The notes beneath the pieces are model-generated. The model worked only from the letters and a program-made list of their open reading frames with translations. It was not told the origin of the DNA and searched no databases. Positions 45,224 through 53,550 of a DNA stretch of 64,000 nucleotides are shown here, piece by piece. The stretch covers positions 124,001 to 188,000 of the forward strand of contig JAXGQB010000013.1 in the NCBI GenBank assembly GCA_040766655.1, written 5' to 3'. The DNA is from JALOOB01 sp040766655. GTDB lineage: Bacteria; Chloroflexota; Anaerolineae; CG2-30-64-16. The position numbers and the translations under genes are program-made. Numbering within the stretch: position 1 is the first letter of the stretch; each line of letters begins with the position of its first letter.

Positions 45224-46993
45224 GTGAGATCCCCAAGTCAACCCGCGCACCGTCATGCCGTCAACCTGGCCATCTCACTGCTCGTTGCCTTGGCGTTGGT
45301 TGCCTGCAGCAGGAAGGAAGCGCCGGCGCCGGCGTCCGACCTGGCGCCTCCTTCGCCCGTGCCGATTCCGCTCACGCTGGTCCCTCAACCGGCGTCCACC
45401 CCGATTCCCGATCTTCAGGTGCCGATTGTGGCGCCGATCCTGCCCGAAGCCGTGGGCACGCCCGTCACGACGCCGGTGCCGGTCCCCCCCATCGAGGTGC
45501 AATCCCCCCTGTTGGAAGCGCCCGACCTGACGTCCAACATCTTCGTCGAGTACATCCTGGACGCGTCCGGCAGCATGATGGGCCAGCTTGCCGACCACAC
45601 CCGCAAGCGGGACGTGGCGCAGAAGGTGTTCATCTCCCGCCTGGGCAGTTTTCCGCCGCAGATTCATATTGGCTTTCGCGCCTTTGGGCACAGCATGGAC
45701 TGGCGGGGCCGGGAGGACGCCAGCTGTCAGGACATCGAGTTGATTGCGCCGGTGCAGACCGGGCAGCTGGAGACGATTGCGGCGTGGCTCAACGCCTTCA
45801 CGGCCCAGGGGATGACCCCGCTGGCCCAGGCGATCCGCTATGCGGTCGAGGACCTGCCCAAAGCGGATGGAGTGAACAACGCCATCGTGTTGATCAGCGA
45901 CGGGGAGGAGACGTGCGGCGGGGATCCGTGTGCGGTGGTCAACCAGCTGCGTGCGGCCGGCGTGCACTTCACCCTGCACGTGGTGGGGATGAACGTGCGA
46001 CCGGGGGATGCCGAGCAGTTGCTGTGCGTGGCGCGGGCGGGGCAGGGATTCTATAAGCCGGTGCAGACGGCCCAGGAGCTGAACCGGGCGCTGGAGGAGA
46101 TCGAGGGGCACATTGCGGCGGGGAATGCGCCGGTGGTCGCGCAGCTGCCCACGCCGGCGCCGACATCCATTCCCCCTACCGCGACGCCTGTTCCGCCAAC
46201 GCTGACGCCGACGCCGTCTCTGGGTAGTGGCTCCACCATGATTTCCCCCATTGATGGTATGGAACTGGTCTACGTACCTGCCGGAGAATTCACGATGGGT
46301 AGTTCAGATGATATGGGCCGAGTATATGAACGCCCTCTGCATGCCGTATATCTGGATGCCTATTGGATCGATCGGACGGAAGTCACCAATACCATGTACG
46401 AGAAGTGCGTTTCGGCTGCCGTCTGCCCCGTTCTTACCAGCGTTCCGATCTATGCAGATGCTGAAGTCTACGAAACGCTTGCGTCCCCCAGCCATCCCGT
46501 GGTCTGGGTTCCTTGGTCTGCCGCCCGTACCTACTGCCAGTGGGCGGGTCGACGTCTTCCCAGCGAGGCTGAATGGGAGAAGGCGGCGCGCGGAACAGAT
46601 GGGCGGACATATCCTTGGGGAAGCGTACTCGATAGCACGAAGGCCAACTTTGGCGATGAGCATTGGCTAGATGACTACGCTAGTGATGGTTACCCACATA
46701 CTGCTCCAGTGGGAAGTTTCGCTGCTGGTATCAGTCCGTACGGTGCTCTTGATATGTTGGGCAATGCGGAAGAATGGGTGGCCGACTGGTGGGATGGTGA
46801 TTACTACGCTAGTTCTCCCTATCTTAATCCTGTTGGCCCACCATCCGGTTCCAGTCATGTGCGGCGCGGCGGAAGCTTTGTGTCCATGCATACCTGGATA
46901 TCTGTCGCCTGGCGACACCCCGTTGAGGGGGCCGTTAGTGAGTCGGAGTTCTTCAGTGATGATAGTGGCTTTCGGTGCGCCGTCACGCCCTGA
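45224..46993 (+). CDS. vWA lipoprotein with FGE-like domain (copy 1)
   Basis: About 589 residues. A lipoprotein signal ends in 'LALVAC' with Cys28; a Pro/Val-rich spacer (about 35-100) and a vWA domain (about 105-302) with canonical metal site DASGSM follow, plus conserved 'GEETCGGDPCAVV' (probable disulfide). A Thr/Pro linker and FGE-like domain (about 335-588) complete it, ending 'GFRCAVTP'. The GTG start with GAGGAGG five bases upstream was chosen over an ATG at 45206. The vWA part is nearly the same in the next two genes. It should sit on the outer face of the membrane and may be bound by the kinases' outer domains. Confidence 0.88.
   Translation: MRSPSQPAHRHAVNLAISLLVALALVACSRKEAPAPASDLAPPSPVPIPLTLVPQPASTPIPDLQVPIVAPILPEAVGTPVTTPVPVPPIEVQSPLLEAPDLTSNIFVEYILDASGSMMGQLADHTRKRDVAQKVFISRLGSFPPQIHIGFRAFGHSMDWRGREDASCQDIELIAPVQTGQLETIAAWLNAFTAQGMTPLAQAIRYAVEDLPKADGVNNAIVLISDGEETCGGDPCAVVNQLRAAGVHFTLHVVGMNVRPGDAEQLLCVARAGQGFYKPVQTAQELNRALEEIEGHIAAGNAPVVAQLPTPAPTSIPPTATPVPPTLTPTPSLGSGSTMISPIDGMELVYVPAGEFTMGSSDDMGRVYERPLHAVYLDAYWIDRTEVTNTMYEKCVSAAVCPVLTSVPIYADAEVYETLASPSHPVVWVPWSAARTYCQWAGRRLPSEAEWEKAARGTDGRTYPWGSVLDSTKANFGDEHWLDDYASDGYPHTAPVGSFAAGISPYGALDMLGNAEEWVADWWDGDYYASSPYLNPVGPPSGSSHVRRGGSFVSMHTWISVAWRHPVEGAVSESEFFSDDSGFRCAVTP
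45336..46150 (+). repeat. vWA module DNA repeat, copy 1
   Basis: Starts at the 'SDLAPPSPV' codons and ends just after the vWA domain; nearly the same DNA sequence as 47179-48000 and 49037-49865, with few and mostly silent differences. Recent duplication or gene conversion. Confidence 0.8.
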
Positions 46994-47069
46994 ACTCTTC
47001 AGGTCACGTCGAAATGCGCGGCTCGGATTTCTATGAATCACTACCAGAATGGCAACAGGAGCTTTCTCC

Positions 47070-48914
47070 ATGCTTTCACATAACGGCAATGAATTCAAGT
47101 TAAGCTGGGCTCTCTTTCTGGTTCTCATTACCCTGGCGGCGTGTTCCAGCAACGAGCCGCCCCAGCCGGCGCCGGCGTCCGACCTGGCGCCTCCTTCGCC
47201 CGTGCCGATTCCGCTTACGCTGGTTCCTCAACCGGCGTCCACCCCGATTCCCGATCTCCAGGTGCCGATTGTGGCGCCGATCCTGCCCGAAGCCGTGGGC
47301 ACGCCCGTCACGACGCCGGTGCCGGTCCCTCCCATCGAGGTGCAATCCCCCCTGTTGGAGGCCCCCGACCTGACGTCGAACATCTTCGTCGAGTACATCC
47401 TGGACGCGTCCGGCAGCATGATGGGCCAGCTTGCCGACCACACCCGCAAGCGGGACGTGGCGCAGAAGGTGTTCATCTCTCGCCTGGGCAGTTTTCCGCC
47501 GCAGATTCATATTGGCTTTCGCGCCTTTGGGCACAGCATGGACTGGCGGGGCCGGGAGGATGCCAGCTGTCAGGACATCGAGTTGATTGCGCCGGTGCAG
47601 ACCGGGCAGCTGGAGACGATTGCGGCGTGGCTCAGCGCCTTCACGGCCCAGGGGATGACCCCGCTGGCGCAGGCGATCCGCTATGCGGTCGAGGACCTGC
47701 CCAAAGCGGACGGGGTGAACAACGCCATCGTGCTGATCAGCGACGGGGAGGAGACGTGCGGCGGGGATCCGTGTGCGGTGGTCAACCAACTGCGTGCGGC
47801 CGGCGTGCACTTCACCCTGCACGTGGTGGGGATGAACGTGCGGCCGGAGGATGCCGAGCAGCTGCTGTGCGTGGCGCGGGCGGGGCAGGGGTTCTATAAG
47901 CCGGTGCAGACGGCCCAGGAGCTGAACCGGGCGCTGGAGGAGATCGAGCGGCACATTGCGGCGGGGAATGCGCCGGTGGTCGCCGAGCTGCCCACGCCGG
48001 CGCCGGCACCCACCATCAGCCCTACCCCCCTGCCATCAGCCACGCCCACAGTCAGGTCACCAGTCTCGCCAGGACGGATTGTCTTCATCTCGGATCGCGA
48101 TCAACCTGGCGTCTATGAGCTGTTCACAATGAACAGTGATGGCACCGACCAGCAGGCATTGAGCTCAAGCCTGGCCCTGGCGAGTGCACAAGAGGGAGGT
48201 AGCGACGTAAGCAGCTTGTCGATTTCCTCAATATCGAACGCAGTTCTCCTGACTCGTAACAATTCAGGTAGTTTGGGTTATGTCGGACCTTCCGATCCGA
48301 ACAGACTGATCCTCTTCGAGCCTCCTATCAGAGCCATCTCAGCAAAGTGGTCACCGGATGGACGAAGCATCGCGTATACTTCGTGGGAGAGCATTGAAAG
48401 GGGTGTTCAAGCCTTCGTAATGAGTGCTGATGGGATCAGACGAACCCAGATAACCACCGGAAATCCGAGACAGACCACGAACATGATCTCGGTGGATTGG
48501 TCGCCTGCCGGCGATAGATTGGCGGTCAACTACGACTATCGTCTATATTATGTGAACCCGGATGGCACGGACCTTCAACTCATTTACTCAGGGTTTGTCA
48601 GGAATCTGGCCTGGTCGCCCGACGGAAGCAAGATCGCCTTCGAAGGAGAATATGGGCCAAACGGCAGTCCATACGATGATATGGACATCTGGATTGTGAA
48701 CCAGGATGGTACGAGCCCGGTCAACCTGACGCAAACGCCTGGCATCTACGACAGTACGCCGGCGTGGTCGGTTGACGGAGCATACGTTTTCTTCTCGTCC
48801 TTTAGCCCACGTTCGTATGATGGCGAGCAGATATATGCGGTGGAAATTGCGACAGGCCGATTAACGCAGTTGACGGACGTCGGCAACAATAGCCAGCCAC
48901 AACAGACTCGGTGA
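47070..48914 (+). CDS. vWA lipoprotein with TolB-like propeller (copy 2)
   Basis: A 614-residue protein. A lipobox 'ITLAAC' with Cys25 is followed by the shared Pro/Val spacer and vWA domain (about 104-300, DASGSM). The C-terminal half (about 331-613) is not FGE-like but a TolB/WD40-like propeller with repeated 'WSPDGRSIAYTS', 'WSPDGSKIAFEG' and 'PDGTDLQLIYSG' blades. AGGAG lies nine bases ahead of the chosen ATG; an ATG at 47049 has no ribosome site. The gene shows domain exchange behind a conserved vWA module. The outer location follows from the lipobox. Confidence 0.88.
   Translation: MLSHNGNEFKLSWALFLVLITLAACSSNEPPQPAPASDLAPPSPVPIPLTLVPQPASTPIPDLQVPIVAPILPEAVGTPVTTPVPVPPIEVQSPLLEAPDLTSNIFVEYILDASGSMMGQLADHTRKRDVAQKVFISRLGSFPPQIHIGFRAFGHSMDWRGREDASCQDIELIAPVQTGQLETIAAWLSAFTAQGMTPLAQAIRYAVEDLPKADGVNNAIVLISDGEETCGGDPCAVVNQLRAAGVHFTLHVVGMNVRPEDAEQLLCVARAGQGFYKPVQTAQELNRALEEIERHIAAGNAPVVAELPTPAPAPTISPTPLPSATPTVRSPVSPGRIVFISDRDQPGVYELFTMNSDGTDQQALSSSLALASAQEGGSDVSSLSISSISNAVLLTRNNSGSLGYVGPSDPNRLILFEPPIRAISAKWSPDGRSIAYTSWESIERGVQAFVMSADGIRRTQITTGNPRQTTNMISVDWSPAGDRLAVNYDYRLYYVNPDGTDLQLIYSGFVRNLAWSPDGSKIAFEGEYGPNGSPYDDMDIWIVNQDGTSPVNLTQTPGIYDSTPAWSVDGAYVFFSSFSPRSYDGEQIYAVEIATGRLTQLTDVGNNSQPQQTR
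47179..48000 (+). repeat. vWA module DNA repeat, copy 2
   Basis: Second copy of the near-identical segment, here followed by a TolB-like propeller instead of an FGE-like domain. Boundaries are approximate. Confidence 0.8.
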
Positions 48915-48922
48915 AATCCAAC

Positions 48923-50647
48923 ATGCAGACCTCTCCATCACGCTCCTTCCCCGGTCGCAGGCCACTGGTGGCGTCCAGCATGGCTATTCTGGCCGTTGTC
49001 CTGGTGAGCCTGGCGGCGTGTTCCAGCAACGAGCCGTCCGACCTGGCGCCTCCTTCGCCCGTGGCGGTTCCGCTTACGCTGGTTCCTCAACCGGCGTCCA
49101 CTCCGATTCCCGATCTTCAGGTGCCGATTGTGGCGCCGATCCTGCCCGAAGCCGTGGGCACGCCCGTCACGACGCCGGTGCCGGTCCCTCCCATCGAGGT
49201 GCAATCCCCCCTGTTGGAGGCCCCCGACCTGACGTCGAACATCTTCGTGGAGTACATCCTGGATGCGTCCGGCAGCATGATGGGCCAGCTTGCCGACCAC
49301 ACCCGCAAGCGGGACGTGGCGCAGAAGGTGTTCATCTCTCGCCTGGGCAGCTTCCCGCCGCAGATTCATATTGGCTTTCGCGCCTTTGGGCACAGCATGG
49401 ACTGGCGTGGCCGGGAGGATGCCAGCTGTCAGGACATCGAGTTGATTGCGCCGGTGCAGACCGGGCAGCTGGAGACGATTGCGGCGTGGCTCAGCGCCTT
49501 CACGGCCCAGGGGATGACCCCGCTGGCGCAGGCGATCCGCTATGCGGTCGAGGACCTGCCCAAAGCGGATGGGGTGAACAACGCCCTCGTGTTGATCAGC
49601 GATGGGGAGGAGACGTGCGGCGGGGATCCGTGTGCGGTCGTCAATCAAGTGCGTGCAGCCGGCGTGCACTTCACCCTGCACGTGGTGGGGATGAACGTGC
49701 GACCGGAGGATGCCGAGCAGCTGCTGTGCGTGGCGCGCGCGGGGCAGGGGTTCTACAAGCCGGTGCAGACGGCCCAGGAGCTGAACCGCGCGCTGGAGGA
49801 GATCGAGCGGCACATTGCGGCGGGGAATGCGCCGGTGGTCGCGCAGCTGCCCACGCCGTCGCCGATATCCATTCCCCCTACCGCGACGCCTGTTCCGCCA
49901 CTATTGACGCCGACGCCGTCTCTGGGCATTGGCTCCACCATGATTTCCCCCATTGATGGTATGGAACTGGTCTACGTACCTGCCGGCGACTTTCTGATGG
50001 GCACCCGTGAGGACCAGGACGGCCACGACGACGAACGTCCTCAGCACACAGTATATCTGGGCGCGTTCTGGATCGATCGGACGGAGGTGACGGCAGCACA
50101 ATATCAGCTCTGTGTGGCGCAGGGCGCTTGTTCCTCCCCCGACCCTCAGGATTGGTACAATAGGTGCACGTACAGCGATGACGGCAAGTCGGATCACCCC
50201 ATCACTTGCGTGAACTGGTATCAAGCCGCTGACTACTGCGCTTGGGCCGGTCGGCGGCTTCCCACTGAGGCGGAGTGGGAGAAAGCCGCGCGCGGGACGG
50301 ATGGTCGCATATGGCCGTGGGGCAATGAGAGGCCCGATACGACTCTAGCCCATTTCAACCGCAACCGCCACGTCGAGGGCACAGCGCCAGTAGGCAGCTA
50401 CCCGACCGGTGCCAGCCCCTATGGCACCCTAGACATGGCGGGCAACGCGCACGAATGGGTGGCCGACTGGTGGAATGAAGATATCTATGCCGAGTCAGCG
50501 CACGAAAATCCAACGGGCCCTGGAAGCGGTTCGATGCGCGTCATCCGGGGTGGCTCGTGGTACGGATACGAGATCCGGGCGGCTGACCGCTTCTACAACT
50601 CGCCTGACATCAGTATGGGTGGTTTTCGATGCGCCCGTTTGCCTTGA
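48923..50647 (+). CDS. vWA lipoprotein with FGE-like domain (copy 3)
   Basis: A 574-residue protein. A lipobox 'VSLAAC' (Cys33) precedes the shared spacer and vWA domain (about 106-302, DASGSM), then an FGE-like domain (about 337-573) ending 'GGFRCARLP'. The FGE-like part differs strongly from copy 1 except at its first 40 residues ('GSTMISPIDGMELVYVPAG'), which remain nearly identical. A GTG at 48911 overlaps the previous stop, but the ATG at 48923 with GGTGA upstream is preferred. Eight nt separate it from the preceding gene, so the two are co-translated or coupled. Confidence 0.88.
   Translation: MQTSPSRSFPGRRPLVASSMAILAVVLVSLAACSSNEPSDLAPPSPVAVPLTLVPQPASTPIPDLQVPIVAPILPEAVGTPVTTPVPVPPIEVQSPLLEAPDLTSNIFVEYILDASGSMMGQLADHTRKRDVAQKVFISRLGSFPPQIHIGFRAFGHSMDWRGREDASCQDIELIAPVQTGQLETIAAWLSAFTAQGMTPLAQAIRYAVEDLPKADGVNNALVLISDGEETCGGDPCAVVNQVRAAGVHFTLHVVGMNVRPEDAEQLLCVARAGQGFYKPVQTAQELNRALEEIERHIAAGNAPVVAQLPTPSPISIPPTATPVPPLLTPTPSLGIGSTMISPIDGMELVYVPAGDFLMGTREDQDGHDDERPQHTVYLGAFWIDRTEVTAAQYQLCVAQGACSSPDPQDWYNRCTYSDDGKSDHPITCVNWYQAADYCAWAGRRLPTEAEWEKAARGTDGRIWPWGNERPDTTLAHFNRNRHVEGTAPVGSYPTGASPYGTLDMAGNAHEWVADWWNEDIYAESAHENPTGPGSGSMRVIRGGSWYGYEIRAADRFYNSPDISMGGFRCARLP
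49037..49865 (+). repeat. vWA module DNA repeat, copy 3
   Basis: Third copy of the near-identical segment, followed by an FGE-like domain. Boundaries are approximate. Confidence 0.8.
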
Positions 50648-51054
50648 TGCTGGGATTCTTGCCTCTGAGCCTCAGGGTTCCTCAAGGAGATGGAATCCAA
50701 TCCCCCAGGGAGGCTTTACAAGGGAGGGCTGCGCCGCCCTATGGTTGCGGGTGTTCTGATCGCGGAAGCGCAAAGGTTGCGAAGTGCGCGAAGCACGGAG
50801 ATTGCGGAGATCGTCGTCCTGGCGGAGAGACCTCGCTTCGTCAAGCCTTAGCTCGGAACCGTCTAGCACTTTCCTGACCTGCAAATGGCGCGAGAGACTG
50901 CCCGGTCTGTTGGAATGACGGCGGGCAGGATACCGCTGGATAGCGAGACTGCATGGATGGCTTGCGATGTTTATCTGTCCCCACCTCCACGAGCCCGGCG
51001 AGGGCCGCTGGTCCAACCGTAGAACGCATTCTATGTCTGGAGGAGGTGCACCGA
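50648..51054. other. Gap without a recognisable gene
   Basis: About 400 nt after the third vWA lipoprotein gene. Open frames here lack ribosome sites and recognisable motifs and look like chance frames in GC-rich DNA. No convincing terminator was seen. Together with the pseudogene that follows, it looks like decayed sequence. Confidence 0.5.
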
Positions 51055-51500
51055 ATGAGACACACCAGACTCCGACGGCAAGCGCGGGATTGTTGGTCTT
51101 TGTGTTCCTGTTTATCGCTGGCCAGGCAGCATCGCCCTGTGTGGAATAGGCAGTAGACCCGGCGTCATCTTTCGATGAAGGTGTCGCGCCGGCGGGGGAT
51201 AACGGCAGCCCGCCACGGTTGACTTCTACGCCCATGTCGGCTGCTGCTCCTACTGACATCATCATTAACCACACCACTGCCGACGTGGTCCGCATCCCGC
51301 CCGAATGGATGGCAGACGCCAAACAGGACGCTGTCTGGCTCTACGACCACACCTTTCCACGGCAGCCAACTGGTGACGGGCGCGAACTTCCGAGTGAACG
51401 CGTGGATCTCCCAACATGTAGCTTCAGCACCGAGTGGGGCGCCGCGTCGGGGCAGGGTTGCATTTGTCAACTGAAGAGGGGTTCTCCCGATCTCGCGTGA
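51055..51500 (+). pseudogene. Frameshifted remnant of a secreted protein gene
   Basis: An ATG at 51055 with GGAGGAGG upstream begins a basic signal-peptide start (MRHTRLRRQA), which continues only after a frame change into a hydrophobic core 'GLLVFVFLFIAGQAAS'. An in-frame TAG at 51147 follows, then 'SAAAPTDIIINHTTADVVRIP', 'EWMADAKQDAVWLYDHT', and after another frame change 'HGSQLVTGANF'. The 'W..A......Y.HTSHGSQLVTG' phrase is one I recall from secreted proteins of uncertain function. At least two frameshifts and one stop make it non-functional. Confidence 0.6.
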
Positions 51501-51614
51501 AATGACCAGTTGCCGCAAGTCTGGTAACCTGTTGGCAGGCATGCCAACACCATCGACCATGCATCTATACCGGCTTCGCGCATTGCGAAGCTGATTCTGC
51601 CGGAAGCGGACCAC

Positions 51615-51863
51615 TTGAGCCTGGCCGAGATCGCGGCGATCGAGCGGGAGCAGGACCGGTTGGATGCCGAGCTGGGGTTGGCGCTGCTGGAGAAGATGAA
51701 GGCCATACGGCGCCGCGACGAGCAGGAGGGCCGCCTCTTTGACCTGCGCATGAAGCGCGCCGAAGCGGAGTTGGCATTGGACATTGAGGCGCGGCGCCTC
51801 GATATGCAATTGCGCGCCGAGCGCGAACGGGGTAAGATGGCGTCTGACCAAGCGACGGAATAA
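51615..51863 (+). CDS. Small coiled-coil hypothetical protein
   Basis: An 82-residue frame rich in Glu/Arg/Ala ('EIAAIEREQDRLDAELGLALLEKMKAI' style) that would form one long helix or coiled coil. The suggested start is TTG with no good ribosome site, and the frame stays open upstream to 51528, so it may be the 3' end of a longer, truncated gene. Its composition resembles the coiled coils of the zinc-ribbon proteins here. It precedes the next kinase by 52 nt. Confidence 0.45.
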   Translation: MSLAEIAAIEREQDRLDAELGLALLEKMKAIRRRDEQEGRLFDLRMKRAEAELALDIEARRLDMQLRAERERGKMASDQATE

Positions 51864-51915
51864 CCACACCACGTGGGGCGGCAGGAACCCCATCGACTCA
51901 GACAGCGAGGCGTGC

Positions 51916-53550
51916 ATGACCCTGCAACCCGGTGAGCTCATCCTGAACGGCAAGTACCGCGTCGAGCGGCTGCTCGGCCGCGGCGCGTTCGGCGAGGTGT
52001 ACCTGGTCACCCACCTGCTGCTGGACGCGGCGCTGGCCATCAAGGTGTTGCGCAAGGACGCGCCGGGAATGGGCAGCACGCAGTTCGACCGCTACCGGGA
52101 TCGGTTCCTGCTGGAGGCGCAGCTCGGCAAGCGCCTGAACCAGCCCAATGTGGTGCGCGTGGACGATTGCGTCGAGGAAGACGGCGTCCTCTACCTGGTC
52201 ATGGAGTTCTGCGAGGGCGGCACGCTGGCCGCGCGGCTGGACCGCAACCGGGCCGCGGGCCAGCCGATGGCGGTGGACGAGGCGGTGCGCATTGCGGCCG
52301 AGGTGGCCGCCGGGCTGGCCGCGCTGCATGATCTGGAGGCCGTGCACCGGGACCTCAAGCCCGGCAATATCCTGTTCGATCGCGGTGGTCGCGCCAAGGT
52401 GGCGGACCTGGGCCTGGCGCAGACCCCGGGCGGCAACACTTTCGACTCGTTGGGCGGTGGCCTCAGATTCCAGCCCGGCACGCCGGGCTACAAGAGCCCG
52501 GAGCAGGCGGACAATGCGCCCCGGCTGCGGCCGCCGTCCGACGTGTATGCGCTGGGCGTCGTGCTGTTCGAGATGCTGACGAACCGGCTGTACGACAATC
52601 AGAGGCCGGGGACGCGGGTCCGCGCGCTGCGGGAGGGCGTGCCGGAGTGGCTGGATGACCTGCTGGCGCGCATGCTGGCGGAGAAGCCCGCAACCAGGCC
52701 GTGGGACGGCGCGGAGGCAGCGGAGTTGCTCCGTGCAGGCGGCCGGGAGCAGGCCGCGTCCGCCACTGCCGAGCAGCAGGAGCCCTCCCGGGGCTCGCCG
52801 GAGCACGCCGAATCGCAGGATCCGCTGCCCGCAGAGCCGGCGGCGGTGCAGCAGGAGGACTCTCCGCCCCATACCGAGCCGCCGGCCAGGCCTGCCGGTC
52901 CGCCGCGCTGGCCCGAGCTGGGGATCGAGCCCGTCCTGGTCCCTGCGGGGCCGTTTATCTATGGCGAGGACCGGCCGCAGCGCGGCCTGCGGCGCACGAC
53001 CGCCGTCCTGCCGGATTACCGGATCGCGTGTACGCCGGTCACGAACGCACAGTATGCCGTGTTCGTGAAGGAGACGGGCCGTGCGGCGCCGCCGCATTGG
53101 CCCGGGGGCCAGCCGCCTCCGGGATTGCTGGATCACCCCGTCGTCAACGTGACGTGGCACGATGCGAAGGCGTTCTGCGATTGGGCCGGCGTGCGGCTGC
53201 CCACGGAGGCGGAGTGGGAGAAGGCGGCGCGGGGAACGGCGGGCCAGCGCTATCCGTGGGGCGACCGGTGGCTGTCGAAAGCGTGCAACAGCGCGGAAGA
53301 GGCGCTGCGCGGCGCCTGCTCCGTGCAGGACTACTCGCTGGGCGCCAGCCCCTACGAGGTCGAGCAGATGGCGGGCAATGTGTGGGAGTGGTGTGCGGAC
53401 TGGGCGGACGAGGCGCAGACGCAGCGGGCGCTGCGTGGCGGCTCATTCTACTTCAGCCGCCACGCCATGGCCTGCGCCACGCGTTACAGGCATTACCCCG
53501 AGGGTCGCGCGCCCGATTGGGGCTTTCGCGTGGTCATTCCCCAAACCTGA
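51916..53550 (+). CDS. Soluble Ser/Thr kinase with C-terminal FGE-like domain
   Basis: A 544-residue protein with no membrane helix. The kinase domain (about 5-265) has HRDLKPGN and DLG; the activation segment ends PGTPGYKSPEQ. A Glu/Pro/Ala-rich acidic linker (about 275-330) joins an FGE-like domain (about 337-543). The latter has 'RLPTEAEWEKAARGTAGQRYPWG' and 'GNVWEWCADW' but ends 'WGFRVVIPQT', lacking even the 'GFRCA' cysteine of its relatives. GAGG lies ahead of the ATG. Its closest relative here is the first gene of block C. Its TGA and the stop of the convergent gene lie in one TGATCA palindrome. Confidence 0.87.
   Translation: MTLQPGELILNGKYRVERLLGRGAFGEVYLVTHLLLDAALAIKVLRKDAPGMGSTQFDRYRDRFLLEAQLGKRLNQPNVVRVDDCVEEDGVLYLVMEFCEGGTLAARLDRNRAAGQPMAVDEAVRIAAEVAAGLAALHDLEAVHRDLKPGNILFDRGGRAKVADLGLAQTPGGNTFDSLGGGLRFQPGTPGYKSPEQADNAPRLRPPSDVYALGVVLFEMLTNRLYDNQRPGTRVRALREGVPEWLDDLLARMLAEKPATRPWDGAEAAELLRAGGREQAASATAEQQEPSRGSPEHAESQDPLPAEPAAVQQEDSPPHTEPPARPAGPPRWPELGIEPVLVPAGPFIYGEDRPQRGLRRTTAVLPDYRIACTPVTNAQYAVFVKETGRAAPPHWPGGQPPPGLLDHPVVNVTWHDAKAFCDWAGVRLPTEAEWEKAARGTAGQRYPWGDRWLSKACNSAEEALRGACSVQDYSLGASPYEVEQMAGNVWEWCADWADEAQTQRALRGGSFYFSRHAMACATRYRHYPEGRAPDWGFRVVIPQT

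Noticed and set aside
50672..51322. A 216-codon minus-strand frame
   Set aside because: It has no ribosome site or recognisable domain and lies opposite the decayed secreted-protein gene.
32001..53550. FGE-like domains as sulfatase-activating enzymes
   Set aside because: The catalytic cysteine pair is missing and no sulfatase gene is in the window.
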